Both the position numbers and the translations under genes were made by a program. From NCBI RefSeq assembly GCF_030052815.1, contig NC_079502.1, positions 5,608,103-5,672,102 of the forward strand: a stretch of DNA of 64,000 bases. The letters are read 5' to 3'. The DNA comes from Hevea brasiliensis (taxonomy: Eukaryota > Streptophyta > Magnoliopsida > Malpighiales > Euphorbiaceae). Shown here piece by piece: positions 35,248-48,706 of this stretch. Each line of letters opens with the position of its first letter. Position 1 is the first letter of the stretch. Below the pieces are notes generated by a model. It was given only the letters and a program-made list of their open reading frames with translations. It did not search any database and was not told where the DNA came from.

Positions 35248-37982
35248 ATGAACTTACTGGTTTGTATATCTTATGTACCATTCCAGCATTTTCTTTCTAA
35301 TGTTTTGGCTCCCTTTCTCTGTTTAACCCGTTACTTTTCTATTACAACTAGAAAAACATTAAGATGCAGAAGAAGGAGCCTGATGCACCACCTCAAGTGC
35401 CTGTATACTGGATGGAAGCCTCCGATTCTGTCTCCCGCCACTTCCAGTTTGAGCCAGATGGTCAACTCTCTGTGAGTTATTGTTTAAATTATTTCTTTTT
35501 TTCACATATGCAATTTTGCGAACATGTGGCGTGCATCATGGTTGCACCGAAAAAATTAGCTGATTACTCCAGTTTTTTGGTTTAACGGTGGGTAAGAGAA
35601 CTAATTGAAAATTGGGTTGGCTTATTTTTTTGGACAAGCCAATAATTAATGCAAAGCTCGCAGCTTTGGAAGTCTAAGTTTAATTGCTCACATTTGCTTC
35701 TAACTGCAAGCAGAATTAATTTTTACCGTGTGTAGGTGATGAGGAAGTGGTAAAGATGACTAAATAGAATGAGGTTTATGTTGGGTTATCTTAGTTGTAT
35801 TTTAGGCTAGTTGGTGGTGAATGTTTGAGTGGGAAAATGGGGAATGCTCAAAGGAAGAATTTGCTTTTGGGAAGAGATCACAGAACCCCAAAATAGAGGA
35901 ATGAAAAGGAATCATCTTTTTAATTAGAGAATATTTACTTTATAGCATAGCTCTCTCTCTCTCTCTCAAAAAAAAAAAGAAAAAAGAATAGCTCATGTAT
36001 TTGCTATAAAGCATTTGTGGAAGTAATTAATATGGCCCCATCTATTGCTTTTCTTCAGGCAGAGATTCATTTTACCCAGTTTCTCTCTCCTTTGAGTTTT
36101 AGTTACCTGGCTAGCAGTCCGCACAAATTATGTGGTCTCTAGATCTCATTTATCTCTTTAAATAAGCTTTAGTTTGATGCCAGTTGCTAGTCTTCCATAT
36201 TTGGTCATCAAATTTGTGATCTTGCATTGTTAATGTGATGGCTTTCAGAATGTTCTTTTGTCTTTTTATGAAATGGGGATCCCAAAACAATAATCGTTTG
36301 TAAATATTGAAATAAATAATTACAGCATATTTCAATTTGTACTAAACTTAAACTGAATAGTATTTCCTTTTTTTTTCATTGAGTTTAACCTGTGTTCTTT
36401 AACTGTTTGTATGTCTAATCTGTATCTTTCTTTCTGTCCCCTCCTGTGGTGGAATTGTGATGATAATAGATGAAGGTAGTTAATGATTCAAGATCAATAC
36501 TTCTTCGGATAGTTGAATCCTTTGTGAATAAATTTTTTCCCTCTGGATATCCATACAGGTGAGTTATTTGATTTGGAAGCACAAGCTTGTCAGCAGCCTG
36601 GCAAGACAAAAAGCTAGACAGAGAATGTTACCTTACTTAGTTTTGGTGTTTTACTAATGCAGTGTGAATGAGGGATACCTTAGATACACACAGTTTAGGG
36701 CGCTGCAGCACTTCTCCAGTGCAGCATTGTCTGTGCTGTCAACTCAGGTCTTCTTTCAATTTCTTTAAAGCTTCTGCTGATTACCAGAACACTATTCTAA
36801 ATCATTCCAGGCATACTCCATTTTATGTTACTTATGGTTCTCAAGACTAGTTAGTTATTCCTTTAATTGCACATCTGAATGTCACTATCTTTATCTTGTT
36901 TACTTGTTCAAAAATTACCTTTTCTGAGGTTCTATGAGCTGGTAGTTTTTTTTTTTTAATAATTTATTCCACAAGGAATGACAACTGTAATATGGGGATT
37001 GTTTCTCTATGTTCTTACTGCTTTGCAGTCACTGCTATTTGCTGCAGGCTTGCGTCCTACACCTGCACAATCAACAGCTGTAAGCTGGGTAAGTTTTCCA
37101 TTGGGAAAATGATCAACGTATGTTAAGCCTAATAGCATTTCCTTAGAGATCTTTTTGTTCATTTGTTGAGGAGCAGGTATTGAGGGATGGGATGCAGCAT
37201 ATGGGAAAGCTAATATGTAGCAATTTGGGTGCTAGAATGGATTCAGAACCAAAACGTTGGAGAATACTGGGTTTCTTTCTTATCTTTGGAATATTCATTT
37301 TTTCCCTCGTTTTCATGCTCAATTTCACATTTTGAGTGTGAGCTGGAGTTGGCCCAAGTCATGCATTACTTTTACAAGGTTTCTAACTAGAAGGAGCTGT
37401 CCATATTTCAGCTGATGTGCTCTATGATTTGGGAACTGGCTTAGAAGTTCTTTCTCCCTTATGTCCTCATCTTTTCCTTGAGGTGGCTGGCCTTGGTAAT
37501 TTTGCAAAGGTCTGTTTCTAATAAGAAGTTCTTTCTCCCTTATGTTTAGTTATTGACAACTTTATGTAAAATGTTGAAGGTGAATTTTTTGGAATTTGTT
37601 AGGTTTCTTGTTCTTGTTTTCCTTCTCATCTGCAATTAATCCTTCCATGGTTACTGAGAATGTGCATTCCCCTACCCAATGTCTCTGTACTCCTTTGTTT
37701 TTATCCATTTCTCCACATTAATTTTACTTGTTCCTTTTAATTTTGTAGGGGATGGCAGTAGTTGCAGCTAGAGCAACAAGGCTACCAATATATTCATCAT
37801 TTGCTAAAGAAGGCAATCTTAGTGACCTATGTGCTAAAGGGGAGGCCATTTCAACACTTTTCAATGTTGTTGGAATGGGAGCAGGAATTCAATTAGCATC
37901 TACTATTTGTTCATCAATGCAGGGGAAGGCATGAACTTTATTATTATTACCCCCACTGCCCACCTCCTTATTCCATTTTGAG

Positions 37983-38033
<51 letters not shown>

Positions 38034-39347
38034 TGATGTGTAAAACTTCATTACTAATATAATGTACCCACTGCATCAATTTTAATTATTTTATTAAGGG
38101 ATTTCCATTTTAATAATTCCCTCATTAATAAGTATCTAGGTTCTATCATACAAAAGAACAAAGTTTTAGACGAGAATGCAATTCATATTATCAAAACATG
38201 ATCAAAACATGATGGATAAAATGGAAGAGTCTCGCAGGTTAAGCAATGATAGGATCCCAAGAAAGTAAAAAATAAGTTATATTTGCATATCTAAGGGACA
38301 ATATATCTACAAGATAAGTTATTTAATTTAATTTTTAAAATTAATTTTACCATTAAATATGAAAACAAATTAAATATTGGAGCTAGAAAATCTAATTTTT
38401 GTTGTATAAAAATTTACCATTATTACATACTGTTATCAGGTACTTGATTTTGAAAGTTATTTCTGTGGTTTCTCATGTTTATTAAGAGAGCATTAGTCTG
38501 GCCTTACATACTCTCTTCAATTGGCATAATGTAATGGAGGTTAAAACTCATTTTGATTAATTAGTGTAGACCATCAGATTTGCTCAATTATTTGTTTGTT
38601 TTCTGCAAAAGGAAAAAATCTCTTTTCCCCCCTTTTGCATACAAGATGTATGATGTCCTATTTTGATTAGAATTCTAAGCAATTTTGATCTTCGAGTTGT
38701 AAATATTTTCTTGCAGATGGTTGTTGGCCCTATTCTTTCTATTGTGCATGTTTATAGTGTCGTTGAAGAAATGCGAGCTGCCCCTGTCAATACACTAAAT
38801 CCTCAGAGGACAGCAATGGTTGTAGCTGATTTTGTGAAGGTTTGGTTTAAAATCTTAATGGTATGTTTGTATGTGCTTTTTATTTCCATATTTTTAACTT
38901 CTACAGTTGCAATCCAATCAGAGAGGAAAGGTATCAAGTCCTGCTGATCTAAGATACCATGAAGATCTCATATTTCCCGGAAGACTTGTAGAGGATGCTG
39001 GCAATGTAAAAGTGGGACGGGCTTTGCACGAAGTTTTTACGCCTACAAAACTTCACGAAGTAAAAGATATATTCCCAGAGGAGAAGTTTCTTTTGAATCG
39101 TGGGAATAAATGGACTGACATGGTACTAGAGCAAAATGCCTCAGGTGAAGATGCATTGAGGGGATGGCTGGTTGCTGCATATGCTGCAAGCATGGAGAAG
39201 TCTTCCCATGAGTCTAGCAATGTTGTCCTGCAAGATGCTTATTTGACAATGAATAGCACTGTTGATTCGTTCTTGTCTGAACTCCAGGCCAAAGGGTGGC
39301 ATACCGATCGCTTTTTGGATGGAGCAGGTAGCCGTTATGCATGGTAG
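35248..39347 (+). CDS. RUS2: Root UVB-sensitive 2 (RUS2/WXR1-type, DUF647)
   Basis: DUF647/RUS family protein; in Arabidopsis RUS2 acts with RUS1 in early seedling development, UV-B/vitamin B6-linked responses and auxin transport. Ten exons were joined: 35248-35259, 35352-35471, 36470-36558, 36663-36747, 37029-37088, 37177-37270, 37412-37509, 37749-37928, 38717-38839 and 38907-39347, giving 1,302 nt and 433 aa. Hallmarks are SGYPYSVNEGYLRYTQFRAL, LFAAGLRPTPAQSTAVSW, ICSNLGARMDSEPKRWRILA, RLPIYSSFAKEGNLSDLCAK and the C-terminal RFLDGAGSRYAW. All junctions are GT-AG except exon 8, whose donor is GC (37929-37930). A 12-nt first coding exon (MNLL) keeps frame and gives the family length. An alternative is initiation at the ATG at 35364 (eight codons later). 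RUS2 is preferred over other RUS paralogues because of near-identity through the core. Confidence 0.92.
37948..38416. repeat. Dispersed repeat in RUS2 intron 8 (copy 1)
   Basis: About 469 bp, near-identical to 41604-42043. Both begin taccccc followed by actgcccacctcctt and end ttgttgtataaaaattta. The copies differ mainly by an (AAT)n tract that is long here (37982-38031) and short in the second copy. No coding capacity. It starts 18 bp after the GC splice donor. Confidence 0.85.
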
Positions 39348-40182
39348 CATTTTCTAGATTCGAATGATAGTCCTAGTCCGTCCACTCCTTCAAGATAGGA
39401 AGATTCTTTGTTTGAAATGAATAGGGCAGCAGGTTAAGATTGTTATACAATAAATTATATTTTATTCAGGGAAATAGCTTTGGAAATATGTTGAAGTTTT
39501 CTTCCACACCCTGCTTGTTGGAGACTGTTCTAACCAGCTTGTGCTTATGAGTTATTAGGCTGCTGGTTGGGCTCTTCTAATTGTAAATCTGAAAGAAATA
39601 GCCAAGAGCCTGACCAAATTACTCTTAGAATTAAGATTTCCAGCCTATGAATCCTGTAATAATGATGATTAAAATTATCCTTGTCTTCAATTTGTCTGTT
39701 CACTAATTTGAAATGATGGAGGCAAGGAGGGCATTTGGTTCCTAACCCTTTTTCTGTATTGCATGATATCAAGTGGAGAGAAATAAATAAATAAATAATG
39801 GTTAGATCAAACTCCAACCAAATTCAAACTGGACAATTGTTGACGATTCATTGTTGGACCTGAACAAAGAAAGTGATTAAACAGTGAACTATGATGGGAA
39901 AGAAAGATGGTTAAGCTAAATGGTAACACTGTTTCTAATTAATTATTATAATATTTGAATAAGAAATATTTGAACAAATAAATTCGTCATGTTCATGAAA
40001 ACCATACGTGAACGTTCTTCTCTTTTATTTTTTATTAATTTTTTTATAAAGCCATACAGTGAAGCTCTAAATCAGCCTAACCTAATACCAAATGCAATAA
40101 AATACTAAAAGTTAGCTCAACTTACAAGCAAGTTTACTTTATAATTTGTCGATTAGCATGCAAATCCTTAACACTTTAGTAA
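39348..40182. other. 3' flank of RUS2
   Basis: 3' UTR to about 39530, then AT-rich DNA. No gene. Confidence 0.5.
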
Positions 40183-40620
40183 CTATGATTTAGGCGTTTT
40201 ATTAATAGGAGCATGAATATTTCATTTTTTTAAAGGATTTGTGCTATTATGCAGTTAACGATTAAAAAATAGAATTGTTAAACAACATTAAAATATACTA
40301 ATGTGACAAGCCTCTCTAAACCTTTAAGCTAGCGTAATAAGTAGACCTCACATATTTGGTTGTATTTAATTATATTATCCATCTAGTATTCCAAGTTAGA
40401 AAGAATGAGAAAAAATAGAATATACTAATATTTATATACACAATTAAATAAGTGGGGTTCACTTGTCACGCTAGTTTAAGAGTATAGAGAAATTTGCCAT
40501 ATCAACATATATTAATACCGTTTAACAATTTTGTCCTTAAGTGATAATGATATAATAATACAAACCCTTTAATGTAAAAAAAAAACTCAAGCTCCTATTA
40601 ATAAAACGCATAAACCATAG
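40183..40620. mobile_element. Foldback element / MITE with ~170-bp inverted arms
   Basis: The left end ctatgatttaggcgttttat and the right end (inverted: ctatggtttatgcgttttat) begin two long imperfect inverted arms. They continue through attaataggagc, attgttaaac and ctagcgt blocks and leave a short loop. No ORF is present. The structure is that of a non-autonomous DNA transposon, and its transcript would fold into a long hairpin. Flanks share gtaa but the target duplication is not clear. Confidence 0.7.
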
Positions 40621-41603
40621 GTAATATTTTTTTCTAATTTTAATATAAATTATTTAATTATATTTAACAACAAGCACTAATCCTTAATCGTAAACTAGTC
40701 GTCAATCGATTATATAAATTATGGATTTGACATCAGTTTATTTCAAGATAGCTCATGCATTTGACAAGCTAGATATAGAGTGGATGTGTCTAATTAGTGT
40801 AAGACCAGGGAAAAAAACTAAATAATTATCTTTGAACGGAGTTATGCCTCTTTAATTTCTAACAAAGAAAAGATTGAAGTGAGAAAAGAGAAATCGGTTC
40901 AATTGAGTTGCTGAAATTACAGAGGTTGAAATTGGCTTGATGAGTGATGCATCAGCTTGGCAACTGCAACTGCGTCAGAAAGAGGAAATATAAAGCATCT
41001 GAATTGAAATATTCCAACCCCAGATAGGGAATTGTTCAAAGATACCTACCCAATAGTGTTATTATATAGGAGCAGCATCTTACAAGTGCTGAAAATTATC
41101 ATTAATTAATGTATTTAGTCATGGGTCTTGTGCATCAAAAGTCAGCCTAAATCATAAACTTTGACACCAATTTGCTTCATATTAACATCGCCCTTTAATC
41201 TTTAGCCTGATCAACACCTCTTAATTAACGAAGTTTGCTTTGTAAATAATCAAAATCTTACATTATAGCTATCATCATTGTGATTGCTGTCTTATTAGGA
41301 AAATAATGTATATATTAAATTTTGAATTCTTAATTTATTTCTTTCACCACGAGAAACACATTCGACCATTGAACTTGAAGATCAAATGTGAAAATTATTT
41401 GAAGAATATAGAGGTACTTGTCATAATTAATATGCTTCCCTATCAGTAACAGAAGTAGTGTTGCTTGCTTGCTCATAACTCATTTTCTTGGCTCTTGACT
41501 CGCATATTCATCTCTGGATAATGACCTTGGACTAGGAGTACAATTACATTTGTCCATCCATCCTCATTTTCAATGACAATTTGGTGTTTCCTGTGTGCAT
41601 TCC
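40621..41603. other. Intergenic DNA
   Basis: No gene or repeat recognised. Confidence 0.4.
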
Positions 41604-42043
41604 TACCCCCACTGCCCACCTCCTTATTCCATTTTGAGATAATAATAATAATAATTAATATGATGTGTAAAACTTCATTACTAATATAATGTATCCGCTG
41701 CATCGATTTTAATTATTTTATTAAGGGATTTCCATTGCAATAATTCCTTCGTTAATAAGCATCTAGGTTCTATCATACAAAAGAACAGAGTTTTAGACAA
41801 GAATACAACTCATAGTATCAAAACATGATCAAAACATGATGGATAAAATGAAAGAGTCTCACAGGTTATGTGATGATAGGATCCTAAGAAAGTGAAAAAT
41901 AAGTTATATTTGCGTATCTAAGGGACAATATATTTACAAGATAAGTTATTTAATTTAATCTTTAAAATTAATTTTACAATTAAATATGAAAACAAATTAA
42001 ATATTGAAGCTAGAAAATCTAATTTTTGTTGTATAAAAATTTA
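41604..42043. repeat. Dispersed repeat, copy 2 of the RUS2-intron element
   Basis: About 440 bp matching 37948-38416 in the same orientation with scattered substitutions and a shorter (AAT)n. Its presence outside RUS2 shows that the intron copy is a mobile or segmentally duplicated unit. Confidence 0.85.
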
Positions 42044-42911
42044 TCTCTCTATTTATTCTATAAAATCAAAAATTTTAATTAATACTTCTAAAAAAATTAT
42101 AAAATTATTATTTTTAAACATTTCATAAAAATGAAATTGATGGCCATTGACGAGATTGCTTGCAATTTGTAACACCATTTCACTTTTTTGTTATTAATCA
42201 TTGTAACACCATTTCACTTAAAATTATAAAAAAAAAAGGGGAAGGATTTCATTGCAAGTTGAGAAAAAAAAAAAAAAAAAACTTTTCTCTATAATTATTA
42301 ATTTAAGAGGAATGAAGACTTTCTAGTTCTACAAGATAGTGTCATGAATAGAGTTAAGCCGTATAGGAGGCCTTACAAATTTGTAAAATTGAAGTTTATT
42401 TTAGTTTAATATTCACATGATATGGGTACAAAAATAATAAATAATCTTTATAAAAATTTTTTAGGGAGAGCCGCGTAGTTACTGTTTAAAAAAAATAAAA
42501 AACTAATTAGAGTATACAAATTAAAAAAAGAAATTCTTCCTATTAATAAGGTTGATTCAATTGATAAGACTTATTCAATACTCCAATTAAAATGAGAATT
42601 CGAGTTTTATCAAATGTCTTTTTTGATAAGGGATCTGTAAACTTTATTATAATTTCTTCAAAAAGTTTGTGATATACTCTAACTTTAAACTAGGAAGTTC
42701 TACTCACCTAAATTTTTATTTTTTTAAAAAAGAATCCCCTTCATATGTGAGAGATATATATAGGATAAACATCAATCTTAATGAGTTACACCATGCGCAA
42801 AAAGCGTAGTTTGTAATCTCAAATTATCTAATTAAAAAACTAGGACATTGATGATGCTTCAACAAAGTACAAATTTAGAACACTATTTTACAATTACAAA
42901 TATGCTATCTT

Positions 42912-42961
<50 letters not shown>

Positions 42962-45758
42962 CTTTCAGATGAGGCATATCTAAGATGGGTAGGGTATGGA
43001 TTACAGTTTGACTGAATGATATAACTATCAAAGTTGCTTAATTCTACTATATGTGTATGAAGAGGTTGTAGGGCCATATTTCTTTTCCCATTCAAAAAGC
43101 CTTGCATAAAATGATGAGACATTTGCAATCCCACTAGAGACAGGCAAGATTTTGCTTTTGATGGCTTCAACTCAATCGTTCACGTTCAGGTCATGATACA
43201 ATTAACACAGGCAAAAATAGTTAATAATTTTTTGTTAAGCCTAACTTATTGTTAAAATATATTACCCACGTGATAAAATTAAATTCGAGTTTTCATTCTC
43301 TCATTTTTTTATTAAAAAAAATAAAGATATTTTTTTAAATAAAAACACAACCCTTGTACTTTAAGAAAGTTAAATAGTAAAAATAATATGTCAAAGTGTA
43401 TATATGCATAGCATTCCCCTTTTTCATTGTTTATTTATTATTATGTTTCAAAAGGCGATTGCATACATGGATTTGGTTAGTGGGTTTAATACTAAATTAA
43501 CCAAATGATTGTAACACTTTCACTAGCTCTACTATTTGAGAGCTAGGAAATTATTATTAATTTGAGAATACAAGTGTTAATCAACTAGCACTAACTTTTA
43601 AAATTTCAATAATTTTAAATTATATACTTAGATTCTATCTCAATTGGTAAGTTAGTTGTTTGTGAGAACTCTAATCATGACAATCGTAAACAACTAGTTT
43701 ACATGTAGAATTAAATGTTATGTTGAATTAAATGCTAAAATTATTTGTAATTTAATTTTATCTAAAAGTTTTAGTGAATTATTATTAATATCATAGTCTA
43801 AGTGCATAAATATTAGTTTAAATACAGAATTAAGTGTTATATAAAATATGGGGTGTTTGATGTAAGATTAACTAGAGTAATCATTATTCTTGTAATTTTT
43901 ATCCCCTTATTAATATTATTTAGATACTAAAGAGATTAGATTAATTTTTAACCTAGTTAATATTTATCATCTCTTTAGGGATTAAATATTAAACTTAAGA
44001 GACTATATTAACTGTTATTATCTATAGAGTTAAAACTTAAGGGAGTAACATTTAATTCTCAATTTTTGATAAAATTACTTTTAATCTGATTATATAAAAA
44101 ATGTTAATAAATTATTATTAATATCAAGAGATTGATTTTGAGCCATATGTCTCATCTTAATTATTATGTCAATAATTCACTTATGCTAAGTTGTTGACAA
44201 TGGAAAAAGTATTGTGAAAGGACAATATTTTATAAGATTTATTGTACAATTTTAATTTGGTGAAAAAAAAAAGTAGATATATATTCAGTCAATATTGTTG
44301 AAAAATATGATAAAAAGATTATCCTTTCTTTGAAAAGAGGAAGAAAGGTATGAAAAATAAAAAAGAAAATAAGGAAATTTGGTGGGACAAATCACCAAAC
44401 ATGCTACTTTATACCTAATTAATGACAACATAAGTGGGTTTGTATCCCCACTTTATTATTTTTTTTTCAAGTAGACTTTTTTTTTTCCTCCACATTTTGA
44501 CACAAAAAGTCTTATCACATTATACTTTTTTCAACTCTAATAAGGTCTAAACTTTGGTAAATTCTAAATGAGTGGAGTTTATATAGTTTTTCACCTAAAT
44601 TGTTTGACATTATATATAGTTTCTTTTTTTAATCTCTTTTTATTTTTTTCATTCCTATCTATTAATAAAAATTAAGCAAAAATATATACCTTTCTTATCC
44701 TGTGTATCTACGTGTGTTCTTAATCAATAAAAAAAATTAAATAAAAAATATTTTAATTAATGAGTTTTAATTACTTGATAATTATTTTCAAATTAAGTAA
44801 TTAATCATCAAGTTACAAATATATAGATATATTCAAATTTAAATAAGAGATTTTTTATTTCTACTCTTAATTGCTCCTGTAATTAATTATCAACTAAAAA
44901 GTGTATTCATATGTGAGTTTTACTTTATAGCCATTATAGTGCATGTCAAAAATTAATTGTTAAGTTGTTCTCTATAAGATAAAAAATTTGTTTTAATGAT
45001 AAATTAACAAATGCAAAAGTCCTATTGGATAAAAAAATATCAAATATTTTTATTAATCGATAATTAAATTTAAATATTTTAATTTTAGACCACATATTAT
45101 AATTTTTAATATCAGAATAATTATAGCTAAAACCTTAAAATTATATTATTTATAATTATAATTAATTCACAGTTTATAAATGAGATGATTCACACATCTA
45201 GAATTACCCAACTTACAAATTTGAGAACTTAAAGGAGTTAAATAGTGATAAGTTTCAATTCAACTCCATAAATAAATAAGACAAGCAAGAACAAATTTTT
45301 ATAAAGTCTAAATTGAGGGCTGCTCGACTCATTTATACCTTACAAAATTGATATTAGTGTTAATGTCGGCTGGGTTAATACTTAAGATGAGCAAAGTCAG
45401 TTGGGTTAGACTTGTCTACCGTTGGTAAACGCAGCCTCAATTACCAATTAAATACTAATGATTACAATTTTATTTTGACTTAATGGCTAACGGCTATAAC
45501 ACGAAAGCTACATTTTTGTCTTAGTGATAGCTATAAGGCACCACTAGCCTCTTTCTTTGACTACCTTTCTACACTTGCGTTGCTTTATTTTGAACCGTCA
45601 CTACAAGTTAAAAAGGAAAAAAAAAATGATCATACTTATATTTCTACATATAGAATTATATAAATATAAAATATTTTGCAATTCAATTACTTATTTCTTT
45701 GTTTATTTATGCTTTTCATTTTTCTTCTTTAAATTTTGATTTGTATTGAATTTATTAT
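42044..45758. other. Gene-poor AT-rich DNA
   Basis: No credible ORF. A (TA)n tract at 42914-42959 creates an artefactual Tyr-Ile reading frame. Otherwise featureless to inspection. Confidence 0.5.
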
Positions 45759-46264
45759 AGGTTTAATTTCATCCATTATCTCTTTAATTGTTTCATCACT
45801 ATCTCACAATTTCAATTTGTATTATAAAAAATATTTAAATTTTAATTTAATACTATCAAAAATCTCTCTGGCCAAATTTCATTGTATACTTTAGCTAGAA
45901 GCTGATATGAACATCAGATACAATAAAAAGTATTTCTCTTTCTACTACTTGAAGAGAATAGTCTCCTTGTCACCTACGAAATGCATGTGATAAAAGAGAG
46001 AAAAAAAAATTGAGAGATAAGTGATTCTATTTATTGGAGATAAAGGAAAAAGACTATTCTCTAAGTGACATAGAGAGAATATTTTTTGTTGTGTCTAAGG
46101 CATATCTAGATTACTTTCTGATTGGAGTACCTAATAAAATCTAGTCAGAGAGACTTTGGATAGTATTAAATTAAAATTTAAGTATTTTCATGATATAAAT
46201 TAAAGTTGAGGGACAATAATGAAATAACTCTTAAAATTGAGGGATAGTGAGTAAAATTAAGTCT
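45759..46264. mobile_element. Second foldback element / MITE
   Basis: About 506 bp with long imperfect inverted arms. The left arm (aggtttaatttc, through taaattttaatttaatacta and ctctctggcc) pairs with the right arm, which ends taaaattaagtct. The loop contains a second short inverted pair around gagaatagtctcc and gactattctc. No ORF. It is unrelated in sequence to the element at 40183. Confidence 0.65.
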
Positions 46265-47692
46265 CATTTCATACATCAATTTTGGTTGGCGTTATAATTT
46301 TTTTTTTAATATTTCGAGCAAATTTTAAAGGGATGGATATTTAGGGTTGAATTTATAAGTCTTGTATTATAAGATAAACACTTGTTATTAAATTATTAAT
46401 TTAATGAAATGATATGTATATATATATATAACATTCAGAATATAATTTTAAGTGTATAAATTGAATGTGGAGATTGCACCCTTATAAACTGATACACTAC
46501 AACAAAAGTGCTATTAATGTAAACTCAACGGTGAAAGATTATTAATAATTTATTTTTATTATTTTCAAATTTTTTTTGCTGCAAAATTCAGTTTTGTGTT
46601 AGCAATTGTGTTGGAACGTATGCAATTATTCATTCTTTCCTTACAAAAAGTTCAAACTACAAACAATTTTTCAAGATTGCTGATGCAAAATTATAAAGTT
46701 TTATTTTATTTTATTATGAATGTATGTGGGTTTTTGAAGAGACAAACAATCCACCTCTTCTAATCCTTGCTTTCAAGCAAAATGGTGAGTATTAGGTGTT
46801 ATGAAGGCCAAGAGACGTTCCACTCTCTTCCAGATGAAAATCCCTTAACTAATCCTAATTTTGACTCTTTTTGTCTCTCCTCCTGGTTGTTAAAAACTGA
46901 TTGGGTCAAAGAGAGCTAAAAATGACATTTGTGCTCTCTATTATCACCACAGACCTCACTTTTTATTACAATTGAATTGTAAATGTTAAACTTTTGAGTC
47001 CAATCACAATTCGAATATATAAAAATAAATTTAAAAATTCATGTCACATAAAATAACAGTTACACTATAACAAGGACTCAACTGTTTTGTTAGGCAAATC
47101 TTATGGTGGTCGAACCATGACATTTCTAGTCAAATCATTTATTTAGCTGAACCATGACATTCGTGCCGAATCATCTACCTCACTGAATCATGATGTTTGT
47201 AGCCTAACCATCTCTCTGGTTGAGACATGACATTGATTGTCTAATCATCTATATGGCCATACCATACTGCCCGGATCACATTCGTGACTGAGTCTTCGTA
47301 ATGGCCAAACTATCTTCATGATTTGAGATATATGAATTTATCTAGTCAAGTATCTAATAATTTTGTGGGAGTTATATCACTGAGATTTGTCGTTTCACCA
47401 ATATAATTCATGTATTCCTGTTATTATATATGATTATCAATCAGCGATTCATTCATTTACCTATTTTTCTGCGAAGTTCAAATGCGAATATTCACTGCTT
47501 GGAATGTTCATGCACTTGCAAATACTATAATTTTTTTTATTCTTAATGATGAACTGAACGAAGTTAAGAGTTTACTGCTCTTCTTTAAAAAAAATTATAT
47601 AAAAAATATTTTTCTTTTGAATTAAAATTTAAACAAAGTTTCACTTGTGATATAGATTTAATTTTATTATTATCAATCAATATTGTCTGACC

Positions 47693-47739
<47 letters not shown>

Positions 47740-47819
47740 AACTGAGTCGATATTTTTTTACTTTGAATTTTTTTGAAAAAATGAAATTCATAATTTTAAT
47801 CACCATAAAACATATACTC
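46265..47819. other. Intergenic DNA with a 37-bp minisatellite and a (TA)n tract
   Basis: Units beginning gaaccatgac-like occur at 47112, 47149, 47185 and 47222 (period 36-37 bp, degenerate). A (TA)n tract is at 47695-47736. No gene. Confidence 0.55.
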
Positions 47820-48706
47820 CATCAGTTAAATATTTTTTTTAAGAGAAAAAGTTGACAATTTATTAATAAGTGTCGTGATGTAGGTACATCATAAAAATAA
47901 AAAAGCAACCAACCAACGGACGTTTGATATGAGTAATTCAGTACTCTCGTACCAAAGGAGAATAATCTTTTGAGTAGTAAATGGTTCGTATTCATTTTAG
48001 ACATCAAAAGAAACCTTTGTAATGATACCCTTTTGAGAACTTGTTATTTCTGTGATATATAAAAGAGTTTAAACCATCAAATTAAATAGAGGAACAAACA
48101 AAATTACAAGATTTCATTGATAAAAGATTATTACTCGTATTAACCAAAAAGAGTCAACAATTCATATTATATTTTGAATTGCCAAAAAATTCATCAAATA
48201 TTGGAAGAAACAAAAATAATATCAGACCCAATAAGAAGAGACAGGACTCTGATATTGGTGAGAAAAACTTAGATTCATTCCTAATAAACACATATATGAG
48301 AAGATAAATATTTTTCAAAGTGACAAAGATTTAATACTTTATTAACAAAATGATAAAAAAAAGCCAAAATGACTAATCTAAGGATAGTTATTGATAGGGA
48401 ACGCATCAGTGGTCATCCAAAGAGGAGATCTAAAGAATAAAATGACGAAAGCAAAGAAAAATAATGAATGAATATGGGAAAAGGGAAGAATTTTAGAAAG
48501 AAGATCTTTTTATAATTTAAATTAATCTTTATTATGTAAAAAAATAATTTAAAGGATATATTATATTTTCAAAAATTATTTCATAAAATTGACGTGGATA
48601 TGACGATTTTATTATATTTATTGATTGTAATAGATCTTAAATGTGTCTTATTTTAACTATATATATTAGTCTCACCAAAAAAGAACTGTATATTCCCACG
48701 TTTTGT

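Noticed and set aside
41473..41703. 76-aa minus-strand ORF
   Set aside because: Overlaps the dispersed repeat and its AAT microsatellite; no homology recognised.
42883..43170. 95-aa minus-strand ORF with a Tyr-Ile run
   Set aside because: The run is translation of a (TA)n microsatellite.
46495..46510. CACTACAACAAAAG as a CACTA transposon terminus
   Set aside because: A single end with no matching inverted end, target duplication or transposase nearby.
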